The notes: generated by a model from the letters alone, not told the origin. 36,906 nt of DNA from Candidatus Blautia faecavium (GCA_019118425.1 DWYZ01000131.1:1-36906); one strand, 5' to 3'; numbered from the stretch's first letter, positions 6,782 through 17,265 are shown. Numbers and translations are program-made.

Positions 6782-7435
6782 ATGAATATTTCAGAAATTT
6801 TGTCGCATGTAGACCATACGCAGTTAAAGGCATACGCCTCCTGGGAAGATATCATCAACCTTTGTGAGGAGGCAATTCGGTTAAAAACAGCTTCTGTCTG
6901 TGTTCCGCCCTGCTATGTGGGAAAGATCCGCGAGGCCTTTGAGGATAAGGTGCGGATCTGCACAGTGGTAGGCTTCCCTCTTGGATACAGTGTGACGGAG
7001 GCGAAGGTAGCAGAAGTAAAGCAGGCCCTTAAGGATGGGGCGGATGAAATTGACGTGGTGGTGAATATCTGCGACGTAAAGAACCATGATTTCCAGGCAG
7101 TTAGGGAAGAACTTGCCAGGATAAGGGAAGCGGCCGGCATACATGTGCTGAAAGTGATCATTGAAACCTGCTATCTTTCAGAGGAAGAAAAAATCCAGCT
7201 CTGTAAGATCATCACCCAGGTAGGTGCGGACTATATAAAAACTTCTACCGGTTTTGGCCCGGAAGGGGCGAAGCTTTCTGATATCGAACTTTTCAAGGAG
7301 AATATCGGTCCCCAGGTGAAGATCAAAGCAGCAGGAGGAATCCGCACAGCCCAGAGCATGGAAGAATTTTTAAATGCAGGCTGCCAGCGTATAGGAAGCA
7401 GCTCTGCAGCGGATTTGTGCAAGGAGGATAGATAA
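6782..7435 (+). CDS. deoC: Deoxyribose-phosphate aldolase
   Basis: A class I aldolase of 217 residues that splits 2-deoxyribose 5-phosphate into acetaldehyde and glyceraldehyde 3-phosphate, the last step of deoxynucleoside breakdown. DYIKTSTGFGPEGA carries the Schiff-base Lys, and VKIKAAGGIRT holds the second conserved Lys. DEIDVVVNICDVKN is the usual barrel strand with catalytic Asp. The open frame extends upstream into the intergenic repeat, but ATG 6782 has AGGAGG at 6767-6772 and gives the family's normal N-terminus (EILSHVDHTQLKAYAS). Confidence 0.96.
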   Translation: MNISEILSHVDHTQLKAYASWEDIINLCEEAIRLKTASVCVPPCYVGKIREAFEDKVRICTVVGFPLGYSVTEAKVAEVKQALKDGADEIDVVVNICDVKNHDFQAVREELARIREAAGIHVLKVIIETCYLSEEEKIQLCKIITQVGADYIKTSTGFGPEGAKLSDIELFKENIGPQVKIKAAGGIRTAQSMEEFLNAGCQRIGSSSAADLCKEDR

Positions 7436-7473
7436 AAATTTAAACACAGAAAATGCAGCAGCAGGAGAAAAAT

Positions 7474-8190
7474 ATGGATGAATATGTGGAAGATTATGTG
7501 AAGCTGGAGAACGTCTCCAAGGTGTACGGCACGAAAGAGGTAAAGATCGTAGCTGTGGATGAAATAAGTTTTCAGATAGCCAAGGGAGAATTTGTAGTGA
7601 TCGTAGGTCCCAGCGGGGCCGGAAAAACTACCGTTCTGAACATTCTGGGGGGAATGGATAAAGCGAGTGGTGGAAGAGTATGGGTAGATGGAAAAAACAT
7701 TGCCAGATATTCCAGCAGGCAGCTCACAGCCTATCGCAGAGAAGACATTGGCTTTGTGTTCCAGTTCTATAATCTGATTCCCAATCTTACTGCTCTTGAA
7801 AATGTGGAATTGGCGCTCCAGATCTGTAAAAATCCCCTGGACGCCAGACAGGTGCTGGAAGAAGTAGGGCTGAAGGATCGCCTTTCTAATTTTCCTGCGC
7901 AGCTTTCCGGAGGCGAACAGCAGAGGGTATCCATCGCCAGGGCCCTTGCGAAGAATCCTAAGCTTTTGCTGTGCGATGAGCCTACCGGCGCGCTGGATTA
8001 CCAGACCGGAAAGGCTATCTTAAAGCTTTTGCAGGATATGTGCAGGGAAAAGGGAATGACTGTGATTGTCATTACCCATAACTCTGCCCTGACTCCCATG
8101 GCGGATCGGGTGATAAAGATTAAAAATGGAAAAGTGTCGGATATGACACAGAACGAGCATCCTACTCCGGTAGAGGAAATCGAGTGGTAG
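7474..8190 (+). CDS. ABC transporter ATP-binding protein (MacB/LolD class)
   Basis: A 238-residue ATPase with Walker [10 protein letters not shown] (about 45-53), the Q-loop [10 protein letters not shown], the signature [14 protein letters not shown] and Walker [13 protein letters not shown]. It belongs to the class whose partners are FtsX-like permeases and which work from the cytosol as mechanotransmitters rather than classic pumps. An in-frame ATG at 7453 precedes it, but ATG 7474 has AGGAG at 7463-7467 with 6-base spacing. The permease gene follows after 8 bases, so the pair forms one transporter. No sensor kinase or peptide gene is adjacent, so the substrate is not evident. Confidence 0.93.
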   Translation: MDEYVEDYVKLENVSKVYGTKEVKIVAVDEISFQIAKGEFVVIVGPSGAGKTTVLNILGGMDKASGGRVWVDGKNIARYSSRQLTAYRREDIGFVFQFYNLIPNLTALENVELALQICKNPLDARQVLEEVGLKDRLSNFPAQLSGGEQQRVSIARALAKNPKLLLCDEPTGALDYQTGKAILKLLQDMCREKGMTVIVITHNSALTPMADRVIKIKNGKVSDMTQNEHPTPVEEIEW

Positions 8191-8198
8191 GTGAGAAA

Positions 8199-11100
8199 AT
8201 GAAAAAAGCATTACATAAAGAATTTTGGATGGAGATCCGAAAAAGTAAAGCAAGATTTATTTCCATTTTTCTGATTGTTGCCCTTGGCGTGGCGTTCTTT
8301 TCCGGTATTCAGGCTGCATCTCCGGATATGCGGTATTCTGGAGACGCCTATTATGATGAAAGTAATTTGATGGATTTGAAGGTCATGGGAACCATGGGGC
8401 TGACGGAGCAGGATGTTTCTGCCTTAAAAAACGTGGATGGGGTGGAGACAGCAGAGGGAGCCTATTCTACAGACGTCCTGCTGGGAGGAAGTGATGCGGT
8501 ACAGGTCCTGCACGTAGAATCACTAAATGAAGAAGTAAATCAGGTCACTGTCTCAGAAGGACGCCTTCCGGAAAGGAGCGGAGAGTGTTTTCTTGACAAG
8601 GAATTTGCGGATTCCGGGGACTATAAGGTGGGAGATACCATCACGGTTGTGCAGGATGGAGACAGTGAACTTTTAAAGAAAGAGACATTTACAGTGACAG
8701 GTCTGGGAAGCAGCCCTCTTTATATTTCCTTCAGCAGAGGAAACACTACGCTTGGTTCCGGAGAAATCAACGGATTTATGTATGTGTTGCCGGAAGATTT
8801 TGATCAAGAAGTATATACACAGATTTACATTCGGATCCATGAGGCGGAGGAGCTGATCAGTTATACAGATGCCTATGATAATCTGGTGGATAAAATACAG
8901 GACCGGGTGGAAGGAATCCAGGAAGTACAATGCCAGGCCCGTTACCAGGAGGTTGTCTCTGACGCCCAAAAAGAAATAGATGACGCCCGAAAAGAGCTTG
9001 AGGACGGGAAACAAGAGGCTGAGCAAGAACTTGCGGATGCCCGTGAACAGCTTGAGCAGGCGGAGGAAGAGCTTGCGGACGGAAGACAGGAATACGAAGA
9101 TGGCGTGCAGCAGCTGGAAAGCGCCCGGGAGGAGCTTGCGGATGGAAGACAGCAGCTGGCAGACGCCCGGGAACAAGTTGCAGATGGCTGGGCGCAGCTT
9201 GAGACAGCCAGACAGCAGGCCGCCAGCGGATACGAAGAGCTGGAAAGCGCCCGGAGTGAGCTTGAGAGCGGCTGGGCGCAGTTCAATGACTACCAGGCTC
9301 AGACAGACGATGGCTATGCGCAGTTAAATGAGGCTAAGGAACAGTATAGGGAAGGCCGCCAGGAGATCCAAAATGCAAGAGAGCTTCTGGAACAGAGGCA
9401 GCAGGAAGTGAATGCGGGATTAGCGCAGATAGAGGAGGGAAGGGCCCAGCTCTCTTCCCAGGAATCCCAGCTTAACGCGAACCGGCAGGAATGTGTGGAT
9501 GGCCTTTCCAGCGTAGAGGCAGGAGAGACTCAGCTGGCCGGCGCCCAGGCCCAGCTGGAGACTGCCCAGGCGGAGCTGGCGGCAAGACAGGCAGAATATG
9601 AAGCTGCCGAGGCCTCGGGAAATTATTCACAGGAAGAGCTGGAGGCAATGCATGCTGAGCTTACCGCATATGAAGAAGAGGTAAATGCCCAGGCCGCTGC
9701 CGTAGAGAGCGAAAGACAGAGACTTTCTGCTTTAAGGAGTGAACTGGAGACGAACCTTGCCCAGATCGATCAGGGACTTGCCCAGATCCAGCAGAGCCGG
9801 GAAGAACTTTCCCAGCAGGAAAGCCAGCTCGCACAAGGACAGGCCCAGATTACAGAGGGCTTAGCGCAGCTGGAAAGCAGACAGGCTCAGCTTGCGCAGG
9901 CAAGACAACAGATCCAGGAAAGCCAGGCTGCGTTAGACGAGGCCCAGGCAGAGCTTGACGCTACCCGCCGTACACTGGAAGCCGGACAGGCGGAATACGA
10001 TGCCGGCCTGGCTGAATATCAGTCAGGTCAGGCCCAGATTGCCCAGAGTGAGGCAACCCTTGCCCAAAGCGAGCAGGAAATCCAGGAAAATGCACAGAGA
10101 ATGGAGGAAGGGGAACAAGAAATCCAGGAGAATGAGCAAACCTTGGAAGACGCCAGACAAGAGATTGAAGACGGCGAAAGGGAACTGGAGGATGGAAGGA
10201 GAGACTACGAAGACGGAAGAAGAGAAGCTGAGCAGGAAATCCAGGACGGAGAAAAAGAGATAGAGGATGCCCAGAAAGAACTGGATGATCTGGAAGAACC
10301 GGAATGGATGCTGTCAACCAGGGCGGATCTCCCGGAATACAGTGACTACGGGGATAACGCGGACCGTATCCGGAACATCGGAGAAGTGTTTCCAGTGATG
10401 TTCTTTTTGGTAGCTGCCCTTATCAGCCTTACTACTATGACGAGGATGGTGGAAGAGCAGAGAACGCAGATCGGTACCATGAAAGCATTGGGATACGGAA
10501 AATATGATATTGCTTCTAAGTATTTGAATTATGCCTTTTTAGCCACAGTGGGCGGAAGCATTTTCGGCGTTCTTATTGGCCAGAAGCTATTGCCGTATAT
10601 CATTATCCAGGCATATGGGATCATGTATCATAATATGGCAAGCAGCATGCAGATTCATTATGAGTTAAGCTATGCCCTGATCGCCTCTGTTGCAGCCGTA
10701 GTGTGTACTATGGGAGCCACGCTTTTTTCCTGCTACAAGGAACTTGCGGAGACGCCTGCAGCGCTGATGAGGCCGCCGGCACCCAAGGAAGGAAAGAGAG
10801 TGCTTGTAGAGCGTGTTGCTTTTATTTGGAAGCGGATGAATTTTTCCTGGAAATCTTCCCTTCGAAATCTGTTCCGATATAAAAAACGTCTCTTTATGAC
10901 GATTTTCGGCATAGCGGGAAGTATGGCGCTGCTGGTGGTGGGATTTGGAATAAGGGATTCCATTATGGATATTGCGGTGCGCCAATATGAAGAGCTGCAG
11001 CATTACGAAGGAATGATCATCGATGATGAAGATGCCACAGATGGGGAGCGTGAGGAACTGCTTGCCTATCTGGAGGGAAATGAAAAGATCGACCATTACA

Positions 11101-11978
11101 CAAGGGTACAGCTTTTGGCTATGACGGTGCCGACAGAGAAATCTAATTTGAGCGTATATGTTTATGTGCCGGAAAATGTGGAAAATTTCAGCGAGGATGT
11201 GACGCTTCAGAACCGCAGAACGAAGGAACAATATTCACTTACGGACGAAGGAGCGGCGGTCAGTGAAAAAACGGCTGACATGCTGGGACTGGATATTGGA
11301 GATGAGATCACGATTGAAAAGGATAACGAGGAATATAAGGCTGAGATTGCGGTGATCACGGAAAATTATATGGGACATTATATTTACATGACTCCTGCCG
11401 TATATGAAGAAACCTTTGGAGAGACGCCAGAATATGCGGACATTGTGTTTAGCATGAAAGAAGAATACACGGATGATCTGGAGGCCACGGGGGAGGAAAT
11501 CCTCACCTATCCGGCTGCTCTTAGCATCAGTTATACTTCCAGCATCGCGGGACAGCTGGAGAGGATGCTGAGCAGCCTGGGGGCGGTTATTGTTGTATTG
11601 ATCGTATCGGCAGGCATGCTGGCGTTTGTAGTTTTGTATAATTTGAATAATATTAATATTACAGAGCGCCAGAGGGAGCTTGCTACATTAAAAGTTCTCG
11701 GCTTTTATGACCAGGAGGTTTCTCAGTATGTATTTAGGGAAAACATCCTTTTGACTCTTCTAGGCGTTGCGGCAGGGGCTGTACTTGGAACTTTCCTCCA
11801 TCAGTATGTGATCACCACAGTGGAGGTGGACGCGGTAATGTTCGGACGAAATATCCGGCCGCTGAGCTTTCTGTACAGCGCGCTTATTACCTGTGGATTT
11901 TCTGCCATTGTAAATATTGTGATGCATTTTAAATTAAAGGAGATCGATATGGTAGAATCTCTAAAAAGTGTGGAATAG
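8199..11978 (+). CDS. FtsX-like ABC permease with giant extracellular coiled coil
   Basis: 1259 residues. One membrane helix lies near the N-terminus (about 18-38), followed by a roughly 200-residue MacB-like periplasmic-type domain. Residues about 250-697 are a nearly unbroken coiled coil rich in Ala, Gln and Glu, with recurring 7- and 14-residue units such as ELADGRQQLADARE and the word AQLE. Two FtsX blocks follow: one around VFPVMFFLVAALISLTTMTR (about 730) with QIGTMKALGYGK, and a second around 1126 with VLKVLGF-type motif TLKVLGFYDQ. A second soluble domain (about 920-1110) lies between them. The GTG at 8184 overlaps the ATPase stop; ATG 8199 with GGTGAG upstream is preferred. The coil must sit outside the membrane and could reach across the thick wall. 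Substrate unknown. Confidence 0.92.
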   Translation: MKKALHKEFWMEIRKSKARFISIFLIVALGVAFFSGIQAASPDMRYSGDAYYDESNLMDLKVMGTMGLTEQDVSALKNVDGVETAEGAYSTDVLLGGSDAVQVLHVESLNEEVNQVTVSEGRLPERSGECFLDKEFADSGDYKVGDTITVVQDGDSELLKKETFTVTGLGSSPLYISFSRGNTTLGSGEINGFMYVLPEDFDQEVYTQIYIRIHEAEELISYTDAYDNLVDKIQDRVEGIQEVQCQARYQEVVSDAQKEIDDARKELEDGKQEAEQELADAREQLEQAEEELADGRQEYEDGVQQLESAREELADGRQQLADAREQVADGWAQLETARQQAASGYEELESARSELESGWAQFNDYQAQTDDGYAQLNEAKEQYREGRQEIQNARELLEQRQQEVNAGLAQIEEGRAQLSSQESQLNANRQECVDGLSSVEAGETQLAGAQAQLETAQAELAARQAEYEAAEASGNYSQEELEAMHAELTAYEEEVNAQAAAVESERQRLSALRSELETNLAQIDQGLAQIQQSREELSQQESQLAQGQAQITEGLAQLESRQAQLAQARQQIQESQAALDEAQAELDATRRTLEAGQAEYDAGLAEYQSGQAQIAQSEATLAQSEQEIQENAQRMEEGEQEIQENEQTLEDARQEIEDGERELEDGRRDYEDGRREAEQEIQDGEKEIEDAQKELDDLEEPEWMLSTRADLPEYSDYGDNADRIRNIGEVFPVMFFLVAALISLTTMTRMVEEQRTQIGTMKALGYGKYDIASKYLNYAFLATVGGSIFGVLIGQKLLPYIIIQAYGIMYHNMASSMQIHYELSYALIASVAAVVCTMGATLFSCYKELAETPAALMRPPAPKEGKRVLVERVAFIWKRMNFSWKSSLRNLFRYKKRLFMTIFGIAGSMALLVVGFGIRDSIMDIAVRQYEELQHYEGMIIDDEDATDGEREELLAYLEGNEKIDHYTRVQLLAMTVPTEKSNLSVYVYVPENVENFSEDVTLQNRRTKEQYSLTDEGAAVSEKTADMLGLDIGDEITIEKDNEEYKAEIAVITENYMGHYIYMTPAVYEETFGETPEYADIVFSMKEEYTDDLEATGEEILTYPAALSISYTSSIAGQLERMLSSLGAVIVVLIVSAGMLAFVVLYNLNNINITERQRELATLKVLGFYDQEVSQYVFRENILLTLLGVAAGAVLGTFLHQYVITTVEVDAVMFGRNIRPLSFLYSALITCGFSAIVNIVMHFKLKEIDMVESLKSVE

Positions 11979-12001
11979 CTACTGGTCATACAGGAAGCAT
12001 G

Positions 12002-12040
12002 CAGGCCCGGATCACGCAGCAAATGCGTGGCCCGGGCCTG
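12002..12040 (+). terminator. 17-bp GC-rich hairpin after the permease gene
   Basis: CAGGCCCGG...CACGCA pairs with TGCGTG...CCGGGCCTG, interrupted by two non-Watson-Crick positions, around a short loop. It lies 23 bases after the permease stop. There is no T-run, so it may work as a weak terminator or as a mRNA 3'-end stabiliser. Confidence 0.5.
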
Positions 12041-12081
12041 ACATGTAATGTGGAATAATTGTGAATTTCGCGGAAACCACC

Positions 12082-12110
12082 TTGACAAGAGAAAAAAATA
12101 CAATTATAGT
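12082..12110 (+). promoter_or_regulatory. valS promoter
   Basis: TTGACA (12082-12087), a 17-base spacer and TATAGT (12105-12110): a near-consensus sigma-A promoter. Transcription should start near 12117, at the foot of the T-box leader. Confidence 0.88.
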
Positions 12111-12116
12111 AATAGC

Positions 12117-12380
12117 CAGGAAAATGGCGAGGAAGAAGAGGAGTAGATGAATGTCCCTGACAGAGAAGGAAATCCGCTGGCTGGAAGGTTTCCCCAGGAA
12201 GAGGTCATTGAAGGTAGCTTTGGAGCCGGGAGGCTGATGGCAGACGCAGTAGGCTTTCACGTAATCCTGCGTTAAAGGAAAAGAGATGTACGGGAGAAGA
12301 ACGACGTCCTTATTTCTCGTATAATGAAGGTGGTACCGCGGTAAAATTCGCCCTTCACACGCTGGTGTGAGGGGCTTTTC
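12117..12380 (+). promoter_or_regulatory. T-box riboswitch, valine (GUA specifier)
   Basis: The conserved T-box sequence AAGGTGGTACCGCGG lies at 12327-12341, and the terminator helix GCCCTTCACAC / GTGTGAGGGGC (12350-12375) is followed by TTTT. The upstream part shows the usual stem I features, including AGGAGTAGATGA and CTTTGGAGC. GTA at 12214-12216, in the context GAAGGTAGCTTTGGAG, is the likely specifier and is a valine codon, which agrees with the gene downstream. Uncharged tRNA-Val would base-pair with both the specifier and the T-box and prevent termination. The specifier position is read by eye. Confidence 0.93.
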
Positions 12381-12441
12381 CATTATGGAAGAGCCCCGTC
12401 ATACACCCAATACATTTGAGGAAAGAATACAGGAGGTCAAT

Positions 12442-15096
12442 ATGAGCAAAGAACTGGCAAAGACATATGATCCAAAAGGCATAGAAGAACGCCTTTACCA
12501 GAAATGGATGGATAAGGGATATTTCCACGCAAAGGTAAACCCGGATAAAAAACCATTTACTATTGTAATGCCGCCGCCTAATGTTACCGGTCAGCTTCAC
12601 ATGGGACATGCCCTGGATGAGACTATGCAGGACATCCTCATCCGTTTTAAAAGGATGCAGGGTTATGAAGCCTTGTGGCAGCCTGGCACAGACCATGCGG
12701 CTATTGCCACAGAAGTTAAGGTTATAGAAAAATTAAAAAGCGAAGGCATAGATAAAAATGAGATCGGAAGAGAAGAGTTTTTAAAGCATGCCTGGGCATG
12801 GAAAGAGGAATACGGCGGAAAGATCATTAACCAGCTGAAAAAACTGGGAGCTTCTGCAGACTGGGAGAGAGAACGTTTCACCATGGATGAGGGCTGCTCC
12901 AAGGCTGTACAGGAAGTATTCATTAAATTATATGAAAAAGGCTATATCTATAAAGGATCCAGGATCATTAACTGGTGTCCGGTGTGCCAGACCTCTATCT
13001 CCGATGCGGAGGTGGAGCATGAGGATCAGGATGGATTTTTCTGGCACATCAACTACCCTATCGTAGGAGAAGAAGGCAGGTTTGTGGAGATCGCCACTAC
13101 ACGTCCAGAAACTATGCTGGGCGATACTGCCGTGGCGGTAAATCCGGAGGATGAGAGATATAAAGACCTCATCGGAAAAATGTTAAAGCTGCCTCTGACA
13201 GACAGGGAGATCCCTGTGATCGCAGATGAATATGTAGATAAAGAATTCGGTACCGGCTGTGTAAAGATCACACCGGCTCATGACCCGAACGATTTCGAAG
13301 TAGGAAAGCGCCATAACCTGGAAGAGATTAATATCATGAACGATGATGCCACCATCAATGAGCTTGGAGGAAAATACGCCGGTATGGACCGATATGAGGC
13401 GCGGAAAGCTATGGTGGAGGATCTGAAAGCGCAGGGTCTTTTAGTAAAGGTGGTTCCCCATTCCCACAGTGTAGGAACCCACGACCGCTGCGGCACTACA
13501 GTAGAGCCTATGATCAAGCCCCAGTGGTTTGTTAAGATGGACGAAATGGCAAAGGCTGCCATAAAGGTTCTCGAGACAGGGGAATTAAAATTTGTTCCTC
13601 AGAGATTTGATAAAATATATCTTCATTGGCTGGAAAATATCCGTGACTGGTGTATTTCCAGGCAGCTCTGGTGGGGACACAGGATCCCGGCTTATTACTG
13701 CGATGACTGCAATGAAGTGGTGGTTGCAGCGCAGATGCCGGAAGTTTGCCCGAAATGCGGCGGTACACATTTCCATCAGGATGAGGATACCCTGGATACC
13801 TGGTTCAGCTCCGCATTGTGGCCGTTCTCCACCTTGGGATGGCCGGAAAAGACTCCGGAGCTGGAATATTTCTATCCAACGGATGTCCTTGTGACTGGTT
13901 ATGATATTATTTTCTTCTGGGTAATCCGTATGGTGTTCTCTGCGCTTGAGCAGACAGGAAAATCCCCGTTCCATCATGTGCTGATCCATGGTCTGGTACG
14001 CGATTCACAGGGAAGGAAGATGAGCAAATCCCTCGGAAACGGGATCGATCCGCTGGAGGTTATAGATAAATACGGCGCTGATGCCCTTCGTCTGACATTG
14101 ATCACAGGAAATGCTCCTGGAAACGATATGCGTTTTTACTGGGAGAGGGTGGAATCCAGCAGAAATTTTGCTAATAAGATCTGGAATGCGTCCCGTTTTA
14201 TTCAGATGAACCTGGAAGGAAAGACGGTTACTCAGCCAAAGGATCCGGATGAGTTATGGACAGAAGACAAGTGGATCCTGTCCAGGCTGAATACGGTTAT
14301 CCAAGAGGTAACAGAGAACATGGACAAATATGAGCTGGGGATTGCCGTGCAGAAGGTCTATGATTTCCTTTGGGACGAGCTTTGCGACTGGTATATCGAA
14401 CTTGCCAAGGTTCGCCTGTGGAAAGCAGAGGAGGATATGGAAGCCGCCAACGCTGCATTGTGGACGCTGCGTACTGTTTTGACAGAAGGACTGAAGCTTC
14501 TCCATCCTTTCATGCCGTTTATCACAGAGGAAATTTATTGTACGCTTCTTCCGGAAGAGGAGTCCATTATGATTTCTTCCTGGCCGGAATTTAAAGAGAA
14601 CAGAGTATTTTCCGAGGAGGAGAAGGCGATTGCGAGTTTTAAGGAAGCAGTCCGCGGAATCCGTAATACCAGGACAGAAATGAATGTTCCTCAGAATCGC
14701 AGGACAAATATTTATATCGTAGGACGTGACAAAGCTGCGTGCGATATGTACGAAAGCTGTAAAAAATCCTTTGTAAACCTTGCATTCGCCAAAGATATCC
14801 ATGTGCAGGAAGGAAAAGAAGGCATTGGTGAAGACGCAGTATCCATCGTAGTATCCAATGCGGTTGTATATCTGCCTCTGGAAGATCTGGTGGATAAAGA
14901 AAAGGAGCAGGAGCGGCTCATAAAAGAACAGGAACGACTGAAAAAAGAAATCGCCCGCTGTGAGGGAATGTTGAATAATCCGAATTTTGTAAACAAGGCT
15001 CCGGCAGCAAAGGTTGAGGCGGAAGGAGAAAAACTTCAGAAGTATAAAGAAATGATGGAAAAGGTAAATATGCAGCTTGAACAACTGAGAAAGTAG
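12442..15096 (+). CDS. valS: Valyl-tRNA synthetase
   Basis: 884 residues, a class I aminoacyl-tRNA synthetase that charges tRNA-Val. The HIGH motif is HMGH (53-56), the KMSKS motif is at 526-530, and a zinc-binding knuckle CDDCNEV...CPKCGG lies before [16 protein letters not shown]. The editing domain includes [17 protein letters not shown]. The C-terminus ends in the tRNA-binding coiled coil typical of ValRS. An upstream in-frame ATG at 12367 lies inside the T-box terminator; ATG 12442 with AGGAGG about 6 bases before it is the real start. It is controlled by the T-box. Confidence 0.98.
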   Translation: MSKELAKTYDPKGIEERLYQKWMDKGYFHAKVNPDKKPFTIVMPPPNVTGQLHMGHALDETMQDILIRFKRMQGYEALWQPGTDHAAIATEVKVIEKLKSEGIDKNEIGREEFLKHAWAWKEEYGGKIINQLKKLGASADWERERFTMDEGCSKAVQEVFIKLYEKGYIYKGSRIINWCPVCQTSISDAEVEHEDQDGFFWHINYPIVGEEGRFVEIATTRPETMLGDTAVAVNPEDERYKDLIGKMLKLPLTDREIPVIADEYVDKEFGTGCVKITPAHDPNDFEVGKRHNLEEINIMNDDATINELGGKYAGMDRYEARKAMVEDLKAQGLLVKVVPHSHSVGTHDRCGTTVEPMIKPQWFVKMDEMAKAAIKVLETGELKFVPQRFDKIYLHWLENIRDWCISRQLWWGHRIPAYYCDDCNEVVVAAQMPEVCPKCGGTHFHQDEDTLDTWFSSALWPFSTLGWPEKTPELEYFYPTDVLVTGYDIIFFWVIRMVFSALEQTGKSPFHHVLIHGLVRDSQGRKMSKSLGNGIDPLEVIDKYGADALRLTLITGNAPGNDMRFYWERVESSRNFANKIWNASRFIQMNLEGKTVTQPKDPDELWTEDKWILSRLNTVIQEVTENMDKYELGIAVQKVYDFLWDELCDWYIELAKVRLWKAEEDMEAANAALWTLRTVLTEGLKLLHPFMPFITEEIYCTLLPEEESIMISSWPEFKENRVFSEEEKAIASFKEAVRGIRNTRTEMNVPQNRRTNIYIVGRDKAACDMYESCKKSFVNLAFAKDIHVQEGKEGIGEDAVSIVVSNAVVYLPLEDLVDKEKEQERLIKEQERLKKEIARCEGMLNNPNFVNKAPAAKVEAEGEKLQKYKEMMEKVNMQLEQLRK

Positions 15097-15111
15097 TGAA
15101 GGAGCATTTGG

Positions 15112-17124
15112 ATGAATTGGTACAAATTTCTAAACAGGATTTCTCTGCTGCTCCATGCTTTGGGAAGCGCGGTGGTATATTTCCTGGTAGAAGTGATTTC
15201 GCGTCATTCTTTTTATGAAACATGGAACTATATGATCGAAAAGCCTCTGGTGTTTGCTTACAATACAGCCTTTATATTTACTACATCGCTGATCGTGTAT
15301 CTGTTTCGCAGGCGTTGTTTCTGGAGAATTGCTGTGGCTGTGTTCTGGATCTTCCTTGGCGTGGTCAACGGGGTGCTGCTGATGAACCGTGTCACTCCTT
15401 TTACCGGCCCGGATCTTACCATGCTCACGGATGCTATGGCAATGGCCAAGAAATACCTGCCGGAATGGGGCGTAGTGGTGGCTTGCGTGGTGGTTGCTGT
15501 TTTGGCTGTCTTTTTGGCATGGATGTTTCTGAAAGGACCTAAGTACAGAGGAAAGATAAAGTATTATATTAACGTTCCTCTTGTGCTTGTGGGAGTTCTG
15601 GCTTTTGCAGGCCTGACACAGCTTGCCCTGGAGAAAAGGGTTTTGTCCAACTATTTTGGAAACATCGCTTTTGCCTATGAGGATTACGGATATCCATACT
15701 GTCTGGCTACTACGATCTTTAATACAGGGATAAGCTGTCCCAGAGATTATTCCCAGGAGGAGATCGACAGGATAGAGAGGACAGAAAGCGATCTTCCGGA
15801 GACGGTAGAGGGGGATTATCCGAACATCATCTTTTTGCAGCTGGAATCCTTTTTTGATCCTACTCTGGTTAATTATCTGGAACTATCGGAGGATCCGATC
15901 CCTACTTTCCGGAAATTGATGGAGGAATATTCTTCCGGCTATTTTAAGGTGCCTTCTGTGGGTGCGGGGACCGCAAATACAGAGTTTGAGACCATTACAG
16001 GAATGAGTATGCATTATTTCGGCCCCGGAGAATATCCCTATAAAAGTATTTTGAAGGAAACCACCTGTGAGAGCGCGCCTTATGTATTGAAAGAGCTGGG
16101 GTATACGGCTCATGCTGTTCATAATCATGAAGCTAATTTTTACGGAAGAAGGACGGTCTTTCCCAATCTGGGATTTGATTACTTCGTGTCAGAAGAATAT
16201 ATGGCTGAAGAAGACCAGAAAACACCTTTGGATTGGGTGAAGGACAGCATTCTTACGGATGAGATCCTGAAATGCCTGGACGCTACAGAAGGACAGGATT
16301 ATATTTATACCATTTCCGTACAGGGACACGGGGCTTATCCCACAGAGCCGATCCTGGAAGATCCTGAGATTACTGTTTCCGGTTCTCCTACCCAGGAAAA
16401 AAATTATCAGTGGGAATATTATGTAAATCAGATACATGAGATGGATAATTTTATTAAAGAGCTGGTAGAGGCATTGTCAGAGTATCCGGAAGATGTGGTA
16501 CTGGTTATGTATGGGGATCATCTTCCCACGATGGATCTGACTGTGGAGGATCTGGACAACCGCTATCTTTTCCAGACAGAGTATGTGATTTGGGATAATT
16601 TCGGACTGGAGAAAAAGGACGAAAATCTGGCTGCATACCAGATGGCGGCAGAGGTCATGGATCGTATCGGTATTCATGAGGGAACTATTTTCAGGTATCA
16701 TCAGGCCAGAAGAAATTCTAAAGATTACCAGGTGGATCTGGAAACCCTGCAGTATGACTTGCTCTATGGGGAACGGTATGCTTATGGAGGCGAAACTCCT
16801 TTTGTAAGAACAAAGATGAAGATGGGCTTGTATGATCTGACTTTGGATTCGGTAGAGCTTGTTTCTCCTGTGAATTATACTTACTATATCAAGGGATCTA
16901 ATTATACGCCGTCCAGTCAGGTGCAGCTGAATGGGGAATGGTACGATACCGTATATATCAATCCTACTACTCTTATGATCTCCGGCACGGAGCTTACAGA
17001 TTTTGACAGGCTCAGCGTGGCTCAGCGGAGCAACAGCTCAACGGCAAAAGCCTTGAGCAAGAGCTACAACCGTTCCTGCTACGCGCTGTTTTCCGAGAGC
17101 AAGTGGAAGCTTCCCGCAGAGTAA
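15112..17124 (+). CDS. LTA synthase family (sulfatase-fold) membrane protein
   Basis: 670 residues. The first 200 hold about four or five membrane helices. The extracellular part has the LtaS/alkaline phosphatase fold: IIFLQLESFFDP supplies the metal-binding Glu, GAGTANTEFETITGMS carries the Thr expected to be the nucleophile, AVHNHEANFYGR and LVMYGDHLPTMD provide the remaining metal ligands. Such enzymes transfer phosphoglycerol or related groups to lipid or cell-wall glycans, so a role in polyanionic envelope polymer synthesis is likely. The last 130 residues form a non-catalytic tail. It starts 15 bases after valS with AAGGAG upstream, so it may be partly co-transcribed, with the T-box then also acting on it. 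Confidence 0.9.
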   Translation: MNWYKFLNRISLLLHALGSAVVYFLVEVISRHSFYETWNYMIEKPLVFAYNTAFIFTTSLIVYLFRRRCFWRIAVAVFWIFLGVVNGVLLMNRVTPFTGPDLTMLTDAMAMAKKYLPEWGVVVACVVVAVLAVFLAWMFLKGPKYRGKIKYYINVPLVLVGVLAFAGLTQLALEKRVLSNYFGNIAFAYEDYGYPYCLATTIFNTGISCPRDYSQEEIDRIERTESDLPETVEGDYPNIIFLQLESFFDPTLVNYLELSEDPIPTFRKLMEEYSSGYFKVPSVGAGTANTEFETITGMSMHYFGPGEYPYKSILKETTCESAPYVLKELGYTAHAVHNHEANFYGRRTVFPNLGFDYFVSEEYMAEEDQKTPLDWVKDSILTDEILKCLDATEGQDYIYTISVQGHGAYPTEPILEDPEITVSGSPTQEKNYQWEYYVNQIHEMDNFIKELVEALSEYPEDVVLVMYGDHLPTMDLTVEDLDNRYLFQTEYVIWDNFGLEKKDENLAAYQMAAEVMDRIGIHEGTIFRYHQARRNSKDYQVDLETLQYDLLYGERYAYGGETPFVRTKMKMGLYDLTLDSVELVSPVNYTYYIKGSNYTPSSQVQLNGEWYDTVYINPTTLMISGTELTDFDRLSVAQRSNSSTAKALSKSYNRSCYALFSESKWKLPAE

Positions 17125-17184
17125 GAGTAAGCTCTTTAAAGAGCACTGCCCACATTTTGTCGGATAAAATATTACGATTGGTAC

Positions 17185-17212
17185 TGGACATCTTTCACCA
17201 CTATTATATAAT
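17185..17212 (+). promoter_or_regulatory. Promoter for folC
   Basis: TGGACA (17185-17190), 16 bases, TATAAT (17207-17212). Transcription would begin near 17219, so the hairpin at 17222-17265 lies at the 5' end of the folC leader. Confidence 0.7.
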
Positions 17213-17221
17213 GATAAGGTA

Positions 17222-17265
17222 GCCGGATGGACCGGACTGTGATAAGTACAGTCCGGCATCCTGGC
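17222..17265 (+). promoter_or_regulatory. Hairpin at the 5' end of the folC leader
   Basis: CCGGACTGT (17232-17240) pairs perfectly with ACAGTCCGG (17248-17256) around GATAAGT, and GCCGGATG pairs with CATCCTGGC outside it with one bulge. No T-run follows. It may protect the 5' end of the mRNA or act in regulation; no known riboswitch was recognised. Confidence 0.5.

Noticed and set aside
8673-10317. Long antisense frames opposite the permease coiled coil
   Set aside because: They arise from the repetitive Gln/Glu/Ala codons, lack ribosome binding sites and have low-complexity Ser/Leu-rich translations.
14254-15084. 276-codon frame on the minus strand within valS
   Set aside because: It is fully inside a well-supported essential gene and has no recognisable product or ribosome binding site.
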